Assembly: GCF_014117265.1 (NCBI RefSeq)
Contig: NZ_CP059833.1
Span: 2,573,069 to 2,637,068, forward strand
DNA from: Corynebacterium hindlerae
GTDB lineage: Bacteria > Actinomycetota > Actinomycetes > Mycobacteriales > Mycobacteriaceae
Direction of reading: 5' to 3'
Length of the DNA: 64,000 nucleotides
Positions within the stretch are counted from its first letter, which is position 1. Every line of letters starts with the position of its first letter. The notes under the pieces are model-generated. The model saw only the letters and a list, made by a program, of their open reading frames with translations. It did no database searches and was not told the origin of the DNA. Below, in pieces: positions 21,062 through 30,245 of this stretch. The translations under genes were made by a program, and so were the position numbers.

Positions 21062-22081
21062 GTGCCGGTAAAAGCAATTGTGTCTAGCTTAACTTTGCTG
21101 GCCGTGGTGACCTTCGTTTTTTCCCTCACGCTCGGGAGCGTGCACTACGCGCCGGCTGAGGTGATTGAGGTACTGCGCAATCGTCTCACCGGTAGCCCTG
21201 TGAACGATCCTTCTGTAGACGCGGTGGTCTGGCAGCTCCGGGCGCCCCGCGGGCTGCTAGCCCTGATCGTCGGCGCTGGCTTAGCGCTGGCGGGCGTGTT
21301 GATGCAGACCCTGGTTCGCAACCCGCTGGCGGACCCTTATTTGCTGGGCGTATCAAGCGGTGCGAGCGTTGGTGCCACCGCCGTGATCACTTTCGGTGTG
21401 TTTTCGGGAATCTACGCCCTCGCTATTGGCGCGCTGCTCGGCGCGGTGGTGGCCACCGCCTGCGTGTTTTTCGTCGCGATGATTCAGGGTGGGCTGACTC
21501 CGCTGCGGCTGATCTTGGCGGGCGTCGTGCTCTCATCGGCGTTTTCCGCGATGGCAAGTTTTCTGGTGTTCAAATCCAGCGACGCCCGTGCCGCGCAGTC
21601 GGTGATGTTCTGGATGCTGGGGTCCGTTTCCGGGGCGCAGTGGAACAAGTTGCTCTTGCCTTTGGTGATGATCATCGCCGGGTCGATCTTGGCGGTAGTG
21701 ATCTCGCGCCCCTTGGACGCGATGGTTGCCGGGCCCGATACGGCCGCGTCCCTGGGTGTGCGGGTGGAGTTGCTACGCAACGTGCTTTTCCTGGCGCAGG
21801 CCGCGTTGGTGGGGATTATGGTTGCGGTGGCCGGCGGAATTGGCTTTGTTGGTTTGATTATCCCGCACTTGGCCAGGATGTTGGTCGGCAGTATCCACCG
21901 GCGAGTGATTCCCGTTGCGATGACGTTGGGGGCCGTTTTCCTGTTGTGGGTTGATATTATCGCTCGCGTGGTGGTGGCCCCGCAGGAGATCCCGCTGGGT
22001 GTGGTCACCGGCCTGATCGGCGCACCGCTCTTCCTGTTCATCATGGGGCGCGGCACCTACCGATTTGGGGGACAAGCATGA
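21062..22081 (+). CDS. FecCD-type ABC transporter permease (iron-siderophore/cobalamin class)
   Basis: A 339-residue polytopic membrane protein of the BtuC/FecCD family. It shows the conserved LRAPRGLLALIVGAGLALAG block and GGIGFVGLIIPHLAR near residue 260, the loop that contacts the ATPase. It would carry an iron-siderophore, haem, cobalamin or similar ligand. The GTG at 21062 has GGGAGA about eight bases upstream. A TTG and an ATG further up are less likely. The ATPase gene overlaps its end by 4 bp. No clear DtxR box was found before it, so iron control is not shown. Confidence 0.88.
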   Translation: MPVKAIVSSLTLLAVVTFVFSLTLGSVHYAPAEVIEVLRNRLTGSPVNDPSVDAVVWQLRAPRGLLALIVGAGLALAGVLMQTLVRNPLADPYLLGVSSGASVGATAVITFGVFSGIYALAIGALLGAVVATACVFFVAMIQGGLTPLRLILAGVVLSSAFSAMASFLVFKSSDARAAQSVMFWMLGSVSGAQWNKLLLPLVMIIAGSILAVVISRPLDAMVAGPDTAASLGVRVELLRNVLFLAQAALVGIMVAVAGGIGFVGLIIPHLARMLVGSIHRRVIPVAMTLGAVFLLWVDIIARVVVAPQEIPLGVVTGLIGAPLFLFIMGRGTYRFGGQA

Positions 22082-22821
22082 TTGAGGTCTCAGGCATCTC
22101 CTGCGAGGTTCGCGGAACAACGATCCTGCACGATATTTCCTTCACCACTACGCGCACCTGCGCCATCGTTGGGGTGAACGGCATTGGAAAGTCGACGTTG
22201 TTGCGGACCCTCGCCGGGATTAGGAAGGCCGCCGCGGGGCAGGTGCTTATCGACGGCCACCCCGTGCACCTGATGAAACCCCGAGAGCGCGCCACCCGGC
22301 TTGCTTTCCTAGGGCAGGAAGAGGTCCTCGGTGGTGACCTGAAGGTGCATGAAGTGGTTGCGCTCGGCCGATTGCCACACATGCGCCCGTGGGAGAAGGG
22401 CGGGAATGTTGATGAAGCATTAGCTCAGGTAGGGCTGTCCCACCTGAAGGATCGCTATTGCGATGAGCTTTCCGGCGGCCAGCGCCGGTTGGTGCTGGTG
22501 GCGCGGATGATCGCGCAGGATACCCCGGTGGTGTTGCTGGACGAGCCGACGAACCATCTAGACGTGCGGCATCAGTTAGAGATCCTGGAGATTCTGCGGG
22601 GACTGAACAAGGTTGTGGTCGCCACTATGCATGACTTGGATCTAGCGCTGGCCCATTTTGATGATGTGGTGGTGCTGCACGAGGGAACTGTGCTCGCGAC
22701 AGGCCCATCGGATGAGGTGTTGGTGCCGGAGAACATTAGGAAGGCGTTCCGGGTGCAAGCGCAGGTGGTGCGCTTAGCCCAGCTCGAACGTCCACATTTG
22801 GTTATTGAGGAGAAGGAATGA
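22078..22821 (+). CDS. ABC transporter ATPase, FepC/BtuD class
   Basis: A 247-residue ABC ATPase. Walker A is GVNGIGKST (about residues 32–40), the signature is LSGGQRR (about 136–142), Walker B is VVLLDEPTNHLD, and the H-loop is ATMHDLDLA. It powers the permease encoded just upstream (ATGA overlap) and precedes the lipoprotein gene, whose ATG overlaps the stop. The three-gene order permease–ATPase–binding protein is typical of metal-chelate importers. The substrate cannot be read from the sequence. Confidence 0.9.
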   Translation: MIEVSGISCEVRGTTILHDISFTTTRTCAIVGVNGIGKSTLLRTLAGIRKAAAGQVLIDGHPVHLMKPRERATRLAFLGQEEVLGGDLKVHEVVALGRLPHMRPWEKGGNVDEALAQVGLSHLKDRYCDELSGGQRRLVLVARMIAQDTPVVLLDEPTNHLDVRHQLEILEILRGLNKVVVATMHDLDLALAHFDDVVVLHEGTVLATGPSDEVLVPENIRKAFRVQAQVVRLAQLERPHLVIEEKE

Positions 22822-23768
22822 AAAAAGTATTAGCAACCTGTTTGGTGTTGGCGTTGGCTGGCTGCAGCGCCCCGGAGGAATCCAAGGGCGAAATTGAGCT
22901 GGTCAACTGTGGTGAGACAGTGACCTATGAGCGCCCCGAAAAACTCTGGGTCAACGATGGCTCCTTGATCGCGACCGCGTTGGCGGCGGGAGCTGGGGAC
23001 AAGATCGTCAATGTGAGTAGCTTGGCTCGTGACCGGAAGGTGCTGACAGAAAAGTACGGTGACCGGGTAAACAAGCTCAATGAGGTCAACGAAAAGTACC
23101 CAAGCCTGGAGGAACTCGTCGCCGCGGCCCCTGATTTGTACTTCGCCGGTTGGAACTACGGACTGGGCGAGGACAAGAACGTGCTGCCGGAAACCCTGAA
23201 AGAGCACGGCATAGATACCTATGTGCTCAGCGAGTCTTGCCGTCAGGCAGATGGCAAGCGCGGAACGATGGATCCGTGGGAGGCCGTGGATACGGATCTG
23301 CGGAACATCGCCAAGCTTGCCGGTGACACAGACGAGGCAGAGCGCGTGATTGCGGATATTAAGCAGCGTCGGGAAGCAATGGCGAACAACAAGAGTGGCA
23401 AGAAGGTGTTCGTGTTCGACTCCGGTACCGACACCATCTTTACGTCCGGCAAGTTCGGCGGTCCGCAGGCCATCATCGACGCCGCCGGTGGTGTGAACGC
23501 AGCCGAGGACATCAACGATACGTGGACTACCGTGAGCTGGGAAAAGCTCATCACTGAGCAGCCGGACGTAATCGCTTTCGTCGATTACCCGGGCCAGGAG
23601 TATGAAGAGAAGGTGGCCGTGCTCAAGGCCCACCCCGCTGCGAAGGATCTGAAAGCGGTCAAGGAAGAACGCTTCGTCAACCTGCCGTACGCGATGTGGA
23701 CCTCGGGGCCACTAAACATTGATGCAGCGGAAGCGCTGCACGCGGAGCTAGCGAAGGTCGCTGAGTAG
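22818..23768 (+). CDS. Substrate-binding lipoprotein of the metal-chelate ABC importer
   Basis: The 316-residue protein has a lipoprotein signal peptide ending in the lipobox LAGC (C16). A bilobal class III binding-protein domain follows, with YPSLEELVAAAPDLYFAG and the later EQPDVIAFVDYP. A tyrosine- and tryptophan-rich set of residues would line the cleft. It would capture the ligand outside the membrane for the permease and ATPase encoded just upstream (4-bp overlap). Siderophore, haem, cobalamin or deazaflavin precursor are all possible. It converges with a small membrane protein gene, overlapping by 21 bp. Confidence 0.85.
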   Translation: MKKVLATCLVLALAGCSAPEESKGEIELVNCGETVTYERPEKLWVNDGSLIATALAAGAGDKIVNVSSLARDRKVLTEKYGDRVNKLNEVNEKYPSLEELVAAAPDLYFAGWNYGLGEDKNVLPETLKEHGIDTYVLSESCRQADGKRGTMDPWEAVDTDLRNIAKLAGDTDEAERVIADIKQRREAMANNKSGKKVFVFDSGTDTIFTSGKFGGPQAIIDAAGGVNAAEDINDTWTTVSWEKLITEQPDVIAFVDYPGQEYEEKVAVLKAHPAAKDLKAVKEERFVNLPYAMWTSGPLNIDAAEALHAELAKVAE

Positions 23769-24065
23769 GCACGCGGCGCCTGATGCCACCGTGGTCACCG
23801 TGATCACTGCTGGCCAGGCGCCGATTTTCTTTGCCAGAGGGTGGGAGGCGCCAAAAGCGCCGAGGTAGGTAGCGGTGAGCGCAGCTGTTGTTGCTGCGCC
23901 ACGCTTGGCCAGCCAGGAACGCCCCGCCCAGATGCCAGCTGCCGCGAGGACCACGCCACCTAGCGGACGGATTCCGGTTTCGCGGGCGGTGAGCCAGCCG
24001 CCAATGAGACCCACACCGACGACGGATGCGGTGTTCACTTCGGTTGCTTTCTTGAAGGTAGTCAT
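23748..24065 (-). CDS. Small membrane protein (105 aa), unknown function
   Basis: The protein has a short N-terminal stretch (MTTFKKATEVN), then glycine/alanine-rich helices at about residues 12–30, 32–55 and 75–98. No family is recognised. The ATG at 24065 is preceded at eight bases by TATGCT (24079-24074 on this strand), pointing to a leaderless message. The further-upstream start in the open frame would lie beyond that promoter. Its promoter overlaps that of the divergent MFS gene, and its end overlaps the binding-protein gene by 21 bp. Confidence 0.7.
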   Translation of the reverse strand: MTTFKKATEVNTASVVGVGLIGGWLTARETGIRPLGGVVLAAAGIWAGRSWLAKRGAATTAALTATYLGAFGASHPLAKKIGAWPAVITVTTVASGAACLLSDLR

Positions 24066-24073
24066 AGTTCTTA

Positions 24074-24081
24074 AGCATACT
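24074..24081. promoter_or_regulatory. Overlapping divergent -10 boxes of two leaderless genes
   Basis: Only 22 bp separate the two start codons (24065 minus, 24088 plus). On the minus strand TATGCT (24079-24074) ends eight bases before its ATG. On the plus strand CATACT (24076-24081) ends six bases before its ATG. The hexamers share four base pairs, so two polymerases could not bind at once. Confidence 0.5.
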
Positions 24082-24087
24082 TGGCTC

Positions 24088-25287
24088 ATGAAATTGAACG
24101 CATGGCTTTACCTCGCATCCGCGGGAGCGTCAATGTTGGGTAACTCCGTGGTCCAGATCGTGTGGCCGTGGCTGGTGCTCAACCGGACGGGGGATCCCGC
24201 GGCGGCGGGAATGGTGGCAACGGTGATTGCGGTTCCCGCGTTGCTGTTTGCCATTGTGGGCGGTCACTTGGTCGATAGCGTCGGGCGGAAACGGATGTCG
24301 GTTGTTTCCGATGTGGTCTCCTCGGTGTCGGTGGCCAGCGTCGTGGTGGTGGACTACGTTTTTGGCCTGAACCTGTGGTGGTTCATTGCGCTCGGCATTG
24401 TGGGCGCGGTGGGGGATATTCCGGGGATGGCGGCGCGCAATGCGCTCATCACCGACATTGCGAAAGACTCAGGGGTTACGGTCTCTCGGCTCAGTGGCTT
24501 TAATCAGAGCTTGGTGGGGATCACGTTCCTGTTGGGGCCGGCGTTGGCGGGCGCGTTGATGTCGGTGCTCAGTATCGAGTTGGTGCTGTGGATTACGGCG
24601 GCGTGTTCGCTGTTGGCCGCGGTACTCACTGCGCTGCTGCGGCTCAGCGGCGAGGCACCGGTGGCGGAGGAGGAAGTGTTCAAGGGCTGGCGCGCGTGGG
24701 GGAGTCTGCTGCAGATCGCCCCGGTGCGGATGTTGGCAGTGATGACCTTGGTGTCCGGGATGTTGGTGGGACCGCTGCTCACGGTGTTGCTGCCGGCTCA
24801 GTTTGAGAGCCTGGGACGGCCGGTGCTGCTGGGGCTGTCGATGTCGTCGTTCGCGGTGGGCATGATTGTGATCAGCATGGCGGTCTCCGCGGTGGGGCTT
24901 GCTTACCGACGCCGCGCCTGGATTATCGCGATCGCGTTATTAGCAATTTCCTTTGGATGTACAGCGTTTTTGGACACCACCTGGCTCGTGTTCCTCGGGA
25001 TGTTCGTTGCTGGACTGGGTAGTGGTCTGACCGGGCCCATAGTTACGCTGGTGGTGACGGAGGAAACTCCGGAGAGTATGCGGGGCCGGGCGTTTTCGCT
25101 CTTTACCGCGATTAATCTGTTTGCCACCCCGATCGGGCTGTCGCTCGCGACGCTGGCCCTAAAGTTTTATTCGATTTATTGGCTGGCGGTTGCGCTGCTG
25201 GTGGTGTGGCTGCCGGTGGCGGTGTGGGCTATTGTGCGCGGCGCCCGTGTACTCCCGCACTATCGCAGTGCTAGTTTGGTCGAGTGA
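24088..25287 (+). CDS. MFS transporter, MefA/EntS-like (12 TM)
   Basis: A 399-residue major facilitator protein with about 12 helices. The loop 2–3 motif is GGHLVDSVGRKRM. The layout is that of the MFS_3 group, which includes macrolide exporters and the enterobactin exporter EntS. The ATG at 24088 fits a leaderless start six bases after CATACT. The open frame upstream is a shadow of the divergent gene. Next to an iron-chelate-type importer, siderophore export is one possibility and drug efflux another. The stop overlaps the next MFS gene by 4 bp. Confidence 0.82.
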   Translation: MKLNAWLYLASAGASMLGNSVVQIVWPWLVLNRTGDPAAAGMVATVIAVPALLFAIVGGHLVDSVGRKRMSVVSDVVSSVSVASVVVVDYVFGLNLWWFIALGIVGAVGDIPGMAARNALITDIAKDSGVTVSRLSGFNQSLVGITFLLGPALAGALMSVLSIELVLWITAACSLLAAVLTALLRLSGEAPVAEEEVFKGWRAWGSLLQIAPVRMLAVMTLVSGMLVGPLLTVLLPAQFESLGRPVLLGLSMSSFAVGMIVISMAVSAVGLAYRRRAWIIAIALLAISFGCTAFLDTTWLVFLGMFVAGLGSGLTGPIVTLVVTEETPESMRGRAFSLFTAINLFATPIGLSLATLALKFYSIYWLAVALLVVWLPVAVWAIVRGARVLPHYRSASLVE

Positions 25288-26651
25288 CTAGCAATCCTTG
25301 GAAAGCGCTCATCGCGCTGTGCACCGGCTTTTTCATGATTCTGCTGGATCAAACCATCGTGGCGGTGGCAACCCCACAGTTCCAGCAGGAACTGGAGGCC
25401 AGCATCAACGCGGTGGTATGGGTGAGCTCGATTTATCTGTTAGCCTGCGCGGTGCCGTTGCTGTTCACTGGTCGTCTGGGGGACCGGTTCGGGCAAAAGC
25501 GGATGTACATCATTGGCATGGCCGTGTTTACGCTGAGCTCCCTCGCCTGTGGTCTAGCGCCTTCCATCGAGGTGCTGATCTGTGCCCGGCTCACCCAGGG
25601 ACTCGGCGCGGCGCTGCTGACGCCGCAGACCATGGCGATTATCAACCGCATCTTCCCGCGCGAGAAACGCGGCGCCGCGATGGGGGTGTGGGGCGCAACG
25701 GCTGGTTTAGCCACGCTGTGTGGCCCAGTCCTCGGTGGTCTGCTCGTGGGTTCGGTGGGCTGGCAATGGATCTTCTTTATCAACGTGCCCATCGGGATCC
25801 TGTGCATCTCCTTGGTGCTCGCGTGGGTTCCTGATCTTCATGCCACCGCGTCCAAGGTGGATACCCCGAGTGTGCTGATGTCCGGTATTGCGCTGTTCGC
25901 GATTGTATTTTCCCTACAGGAGGGGCCGAGCCAGAACTGGAGCTGGGTGGTGTGGGGTGCGCTGGCAGTGGGCGTCGTTATGCTCGCTGCTTTTGTGGCG
26001 CTGCAGTCGCGCGTGGCTGCGCCCCTTATCCCGCTGGAGCTGTTTCAGAACCGGAATTTCTCGCTCGGGTCATTTTCCATCTTCACCATGGGGTTTGCCG
26101 TGGCCGGGACGATGCTGCCGATTATGTTGTTTCTGCAGGACGGCAAGGGGCTGTCCGCGGAGCAGGCCGGCATGATGATGATTCCGATGGCGGTGATCTC
26201 CGGTGTGCTCGCTCCGGTGGCTGGGCGGCTCGCGGATCGGCTGCATCCGCGGGTGCTGTCCATGATGGGGTTCGGGTTCATGGTGGTGGCGATGCTGGTG
26301 CTCGTGGTGGTGATGCGCGACGGCGTGCCGGTGCGGTGGATGCTCGCGGGCATTTCGCTGCTGGGTCTGGGTAATGCGTTTGTGTGGTCTCCGAACTCGG
26401 CCACCACCATGCGCACGTTGAGTGTGCAGCACCTTGGCGCGGCGTCCGGCGTGTACAACACGTGCCGGCAGACTGGGGCAGTGGTGGGGACCGCGGCGAT
26501 CGGCGGGGCGATGCAGATCGCGGTGCAATACACCAGTATGGCCACCGCAATGGGGCTGGCGATGATCGTTCCGGCGGTGGTGCTCACGATGGGTCTGGTG
26601 GCCGTATCGCAGTTCAGTGCAGCGAAACCTGCCGAGGGCACTACTATGTAA
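25284..26651 (+). CDS. MFS transporter, DHA2 (EmrB/QacA) family
   Basis: A 455-residue multidrug-type exporter. The early motif FFMILLDQTIVAVATP (motif D1) and TGRLGDRFGQKRM (motif A) are diagnostic of the 14-helix DHA2 family, as is the later GVWGATAGLATLCGPVLGG (motif C). It would expel hydrophobic compounds using the proton gradient. The GTG at 25284 overlaps the upstream MFS gene stop, so the two are coupled. Its last codons contain the -10 box of pfkA. Confidence 0.88.
   Translation: MTSNPWKALIALCTGFFMILLDQTIVAVATPQFQQELEASINAVVWVSSIYLLACAVPLLFTGRLGDRFGQKRMYIIGMAVFTLSSLACGLAPSIEVLICARLTQGLGAALLTPQTMAIINRIFPREKRGAAMGVWGATAGLATLCGPVLGGLLVGSVGWQWIFFINVPIGILCISLVLAWVPDLHATASKVDTPSVLMSGIALFAIVFSLQEGPSQNWSWVVWGALAVGVVMLAAFVALQSRVAAPLIPLELFQNRNFSLGSFSIFTMGFAVAGTMLPIMLFLQDGKGLSAEQAGMMMIPMAVISGVLAPVAGRLADRLHPRVLSMMGFGFMVVAMLVLVVVMRDGVPVRWMLAGISLLGLGNAFVWSPNSATTMRTLSVQHLGAASGVYNTCRQTGAVVGTAAIGGAMQIAVQYTSMATAMGLAMIVPAVVLTMGLVAVSQFSAAKPAEGTTM
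26642..26647 (+). promoter_or_regulatory. -10 box of leaderless pfkA inside the end of the MFS gene
   Basis: TACTAT spans the last codons of the MFS gene and is followed by seven bases and the pfkA ATG at 26655. No ribosome binding site is present, which favours a leaderless message. Confidence 0.55.
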
Positions 26652-26654
26652 AGC

Positions 26655-27686
26655 ATGCGTATTGCGACTCTAACTTCCGGTGGCGACTGCCCAGGCCTCA
26701 ACGCCGTGATCCGAGGCATCGTCCGTACCTCTTCCTCCGAATTCGGTTCCAATGTGATCGGCTATGAAGATGGCTGGGTGGGTCTCATGGAGGACCGTCG
26801 CGTGCAGCTTTACGACGACGCCGACATCGATAAGATCCTGCTCAAAGGCGGCACGATTCTTGGCACCGGTCGCCTGCACCCCGACAAGTTCAAGGCCGGG
26901 TTGGACACCATTAAGGCAAACCTGGAGGACGCTGGCGTGGATGCCCTCATCGCGATCGGCGGCGAAGGAACTCTCAAGGGCGCTAAGTGGCTGTCCGACA
27001 ACGGTATTCCCGTAATTGGCGTGCCAAAGACTATTGACAATGACGTCAATGGCACCGACTACACCTTCGGTTTCGACACCGCCGTGGCCGTGGCCACGGA
27101 CGCCATCGACCGGCTGCACACCACCGCTGAATCCCACAACCGCGTGATGATCGTGGAAGTGATGGGACGACACGTCGGCTGGATCGCCCTGCACGCCGGC
27201 ATGGCTGGCGGCGCCCACCACATTGTGATCCCAGAGGTGCCATTCAACATTGAGGCGATTGCCAAGCAGATGGAACGCCGCTTCCAGATGGGTGAGAAGT
27301 ACGGCATCATCGTGGTCGCTGAGGGCGCTCTGCCTGAGGAAGGCACGATGGACTTCAACCTCGGCAGCGAGGACGAGTTCGGCCACAAGACCTTCAACGG
27401 CATCGGCCAGGTGATCGCGGATGAGATCCACAAGCGACTCGGCCACGATGTGCGTACCACGGTGCTCGGCCACATTCAGCGTGGCGGTACCCCAACGGCC
27501 TTCGACCGCGTCCTGGCTACCCGCTATGGTGTGCAGGCTGCCCGCGCGGCCCACCGTGGTGAGCGTGGCAAGTGTGTGGCGCTGCATGGCGAGCACATCG
27601 AGCTCATTGACCTGCAGGAAGCAGTGGGAACGCTGAAGCAGGTTCCGCTGAACCGTTACGAGACGGCTCGCGCGCTGTTTGGTTAA
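26655..27686 (+). CDS. pfkA: 6-phosphofructokinase (actinobacterial type)
   Basis: The 343-residue enzyme phosphorylates fructose 6-phosphate. The active-site blocks are [15 protein letters not shown] (residues 7–21), [10 protein letters not shown] (101–110), VPKTIDNDV (123–131) and MGRHVGW. G105 after E104 is the position that decides the phosphoryl donor, and glycine favours ATP over pyrophosphate. K125 in PKTIDND is more typical of PPi enzymes but is also known in actinobacterial ATP-PFKs. The ATG at 26655 follows a TACTAT hexamer by seven bases. It lies between gatA and gatB as in mycobacteria. Confidence 0.95.
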   Translation: MRIATLTSGGDCPGLNAVIRGIVRTSSSEFGSNVIGYEDGWVGLMEDRRVQLYDDADIDKILLKGGTILGTGRLHPDKFKAGLDTIKANLEDAGVDALIAIGGEGTLKGAKWLSDNGIPVIGVPKTIDNDVNGTDYTFGFDTAVAVATDAIDRLHTTAESHNRVMIVEVMGRHVGWIALHAGMAGGAHHIVIPEVPFNIEAIAKQMERRFQMGEKYGIIVVAEGALPEEGTMDFNLGSEDEFGHKTFNGIGQVIADEIHKRLGHDVRTTVLGHIQRGGTPTAFDRVLATRYGVQAARAAHRGERGKCVALHGEHIELIDLQEAVGTLKQVPLNRYETARALFG

Positions 27687-27709
27687 GCTGCCCGCTGGTA
27701 ATTCAAAAG

Positions 27710-27744
27710 CTGTGCCTCAGGAAGTTCTGCCTCCTGGGGCACAG
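27710..27744 (+). terminator. Strong hairpin after pfkA
   Basis: CTGTGCCTCAGGA pairs with TCCTGGGGCACAG, a 13-bp stem with one wobble and a nine-base loop, 24 bases after the pfkA stop. There is no T-run behind it, so termination efficiency is uncertain. Confidence 0.55.
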
Positions 27745-27800
27745 TGGCGTTTGATGGGGGTTGCGCAACCCCGTTAGCTACCTTATCGGGCGCATGTTAG

Positions 27801-27806
27801 TAGACT
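27801..27806 (+). promoter_or_regulatory. -10 box of leaderless gatB
   Basis: TAGACT is followed by eight bases and the gatB ATG at 27815, without a ribosome binding site. It gives gatB its own promoter behind the pfkA hairpin. Confidence 0.5.
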
Positions 27807-27814
27807 AGTGAACC

Positions 27815-29308
27815 ATGACTGACCTCATGGATTACGACGAAGTTCTCACTAAATTCGAGCCGGTGATGGGCATGGAAGTGCACGTTGAGTTGGCGACCGA
27901 AACCAAGATGTTTTCGGCCAGCTCGGCGCACTTTGGCGCTGAGCCAAATAGCAACGTCGATCCCGTGAGCCTCGGCTTGCCGGGCGCGCTGCCGGTGGTC
28001 AACGAAAAAGGCGTGGAGTGGGCGATCAAGATTGGTCTGGCGCTGAACTGCAAGATTGCTGAATCGTCTCGGTTCGCCCGCAAGAATTACTTCTACCCGG
28101 ATCAGCCGAAGAACTACCAGATCTCCCAGTATGATGAGCCGATCGCGTATGACGGCTACCTGGATGTTGTCCTGGATGATGGGGAAACCTGGCGCGTGGA
28201 GATTGAGCGCGCGCACATGGAGGAAGACACCGCGAAGCTCACCCACCTCGGTGGCGCTGAGGGGCGTATCCACGGTGCGACGTCTTCGCTGGTTGATGTG
28301 AACCGTGCTGGTGTGCCGCTGATTGAGATCGTTACGAAGCCGATCGTGGGGGCGGGGGAGCGTGCTCCTGAGGTTGCCCGCGCGTATGTTTCTGCGCTGC
28401 GTGACCTGGTGAAGGCCCTGGGTGTGTCGGATGCCCGGATGGATCAGGGGTCGATGCGTGTGGACTCTAACGTGTCGCTGCGCCCGGTTGGTACCACTGA
28501 GTTTGGCACCCGTACGGAGACGAAGAACATCAACTCTTTGAAGTCGGTTGAGCAGGCGGTGCGCTATGAGATGATGCGTCAGGCTGCCGCGATTGAAAAC
28601 GGTGAGGAGATCGTTCAGGAGACGCGCCACTACCAGGAGGCGGACGGCTCCACGTCGAAGGGACGTCCGAAGGAGACTGCGGAGGATTACCGCTACTTCA
28701 ACGATCCTGACCTACCGCCGGTCATTGCGCCGCGCGAGTGGGTGGAACAGATCCGCGCGACGCTGCCGGAGTTGCCGTGGGTGCGCAAGGCCCGCATTCA
28801 GCAGGAATGGCAGCTTTCCGACGCCGAAATGCGTGATCTGGTCAACGCCGGGGCGCTGGAGCTGATTATCCAGACCGTGGAGGAAGGCACCACCCCTGAC
28901 GAGGCCCGTTCCTGGTGGGTGTCCTACCTGGCGCAGAAGGCCAAGGAATCCGATGTGGAGCTGGAACAGCTCCCGATCACGCCGGCGCAGGTAGCGCGTG
29001 TGGTGGCCCTTATTAAGGAAGGAAAGCTCACCAACAAGCTGGCCCGCCAGGCCGTGGACGGTGTGCTGGCCGGTGAAGGCGACGTGGATGAGGTCGTGCA
29101 GAAGCGTGGCCTGGAAGTGATGCAGGATGACGGCGCCGTGGAAAAGGCTGTGGATGAGGCGCTTGCTGCTAACCCTGATGTGGTGGCGAAGATCAAGGGC
29201 GGCAACATGAAGGCCTCTGGTGCGATCGTGGGCGCCGTGATGAAGGCGACCCGTGGCAAGGCAGATCCCGCAACGGTGAACAAACTGATCGCGCAGAAGT
29301 GCAAATAA
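27815..29308 (+). CDS. gatB: Asp-tRNA(Asn)/Glu-tRNA(Gln) amidotransferase subunit B
   Basis: The 497-residue GatB binds misacylated tRNA and performs the ATP-dependent transamidation. Typical blocks are GMEVHVEL near residue 20, [40 protein letters not shown] and [12 protein letters not shown]. The C-terminal YqeY-like domain (from about residue 345) holds the tRNA. The ATG at 27815 fits a leaderless start. It acts with GatC and GatA encoded at 19134–20922. The presence of GatCAB implies that Gln-tRNA is made by the indirect route, in agreement with a GltX but no glutamine synthetase gene in this window. Confidence 0.97.
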   Translation: MTDLMDYDEVLTKFEPVMGMEVHVELATETKMFSASSAHFGAEPNSNVDPVSLGLPGALPVVNEKGVEWAIKIGLALNCKIAESSRFARKNYFYPDQPKNYQISQYDEPIAYDGYLDVVLDDGETWRVEIERAHMEEDTAKLTHLGGAEGRIHGATSSLVDVNRAGVPLIEIVTKPIVGAGERAPEVARAYVSALRDLVKALGVSDARMDQGSMRVDSNVSLRPVGTTEFGTRTETKNINSLKSVEQAVRYEMMRQAAAIENGEEIVQETRHYQEADGSTSKGRPKETAEDYRYFNDPDLPPVIAPREWVEQIRATLPELPWVRKARIQQEWQLSDAEMRDLVNAGALELIIQTVEEGTTPDEARSWWVSYLAQKAKESDVELEQLPITPAQVARVVALIKEGKLTNKLARQAVDGVLAGEGDVDEVVQKRGLEVMQDDGAVEKAVDEALAANPDVVAKIKGGNMKASGAIVGAVMKATRGKADPATVNKLIAQKCK

Positions 29309-29361
29309 CTAGTTCTTTGAGGCTTGGTTTGACTTAAGGGGCGCGTGTGTCGCTGTGAGTG

Positions 29362-29588
29362 ATACCCAATTTTGATGATTATCCTCCCGGAGTGGGGATT
29401 GTTATCGTTTTGTATCCTTACTAAAAAGTTGTGGATAACCTGCACTTTCATAACGCCAGGCTTAAAGTTTCAAAGGATTTCGTGCAATTTTTCTGGCAGT
29501 TGCAGTGTTGCCCTTATGTAAAAGTGACTAAGTTATGCGGATAGGTGTTGAAACAAGTCGGCACCGTTGATTAAAAGGAGATAATCCT
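29362..29588 (+). promoter_or_regulatory. Upstream region of surface protein A, duplicated before protein B
   Basis: The 280 bp after gatB hold no gene. From about 29362 they align with the region from about 30443 upstream of surface protein B (ACTAAAAAGTT … GATAACCTGCA and CTAAGTTAT). A stretch of about 60 bp directly before the start codon is nearly identical (AGGTGTTGAAACAAGTC … AAAAGGAGAT). A -10-like TTATGC (TTATAT in the other copy) lies about 45 bases before the ATG. Confidence 0.55.
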
Positions 29589-30194
29589 ATGAAGCGCTTT
29601 GCTAAGTCTGCTTCCGCCATCGCACTCGCTGGCGCCATGACTCTCGGTGTCGCTCCAGTCGCATCAGCCCAGAATGCAAATGTTGATGATTTGAACATTC
29701 CGGGGGAGTGTACCGCTACGATTGATATTCACAATGCGGTCAATGTATGGAACGCTACTCCTAAGGAAAACCGTTACCCAGAGACTCGTGAAGCCTTGGT
29801 TGAACGTATGGCGACCGAAGTTACCTGCCCAAACCCAATCGATCCTGACTATGATGGCTCTTCCGCTGGTCTTGGTCCCGCTCTGAGCGCTGCTGCTGTT
29901 TTGGGTCTTGGTGCTGCTGCTCTGTCTTCTGGTGCTAACGGCTCCTCTGAGAAGCCTGCGGAGAAGCCAGCTGAGAAGCCAGCTCCTGCTCCTGAGGCTC
30001 CAAAGGGTCCAGAAAAGGGTGTTAAGCCAGGTGCTGAGAAGGGCGTGAAGCCTGCTGCTCCTGCTGCCCAGGCTCCTGCTAAGCGCGGTATGCTCGCTCA
30101 GACCGGTGCTAACTCTGTGGCTCCTGTTGCCATCATGTTTGCACTGACCATTGCTGGCGCTGCTGCTTTCATCCTGCGTCGTAAGTCTGCCTAA
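29589..30194 (+). CDS. LAQTG-type sortase-anchored surface protein A
   Basis: The 201-residue protein has a signal peptide (MKRFAKSASAIALAGAM … ASA-Q) and a short mature domain with two cysteines (C37, C78). A hydrophobic segment (LGPALSAAAVLGLGAAALSS, about residues 94–113) and a Pro/Lys/Glu-rich linker with EKPAEKPAEKPA follow. It ends with a sorting signal: LAQTG, a hydrophobic helix and RRKSA. LAxTG is the motif recognised by class E sortases of actinobacteria. The ATG at 29589 follows AAAAGGAGAT. The last 315 bp are identical to those of protein B. It should be attached to the cell wall by the sortase encoded at 31569–32543. Confidence 0.85.
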   Translation: MKRFAKSASAIALAGAMTLGVAPVASAQNANVDDLNIPGECTATIDIHNAVNVWNATPKENRYPETREALVERMATEVTCPNPIDPDYDGSSAGLGPALSAAAVLGLGAAALSSGANGSSEKPAEKPAEKPAPAPEAPKGPEKGVKPGAEKGVKPAAPAAQAPAKRGMLAQTGANSVAPVAIMFALTIAGAAAFILRRKSA

Positions 30195-30217
30195 TTGTCT
30201 TTTTAGGTAGTTAGTAG

Positions 30218-30245
30218 TCCCCGTTCCCAAGTTTGGGAGCGGGGA
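30218..30245 (+). terminator. Terminator after surface protein A
   Basis: TCCCCGTTCCCAA pairs with TTGGGAGCGGGGA, with T-containing sequence behind (TTCGTGTTT). The same sequence follows protein B at 31468, showing that the terminator was duplicated with the gene. Confidence 0.75.
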
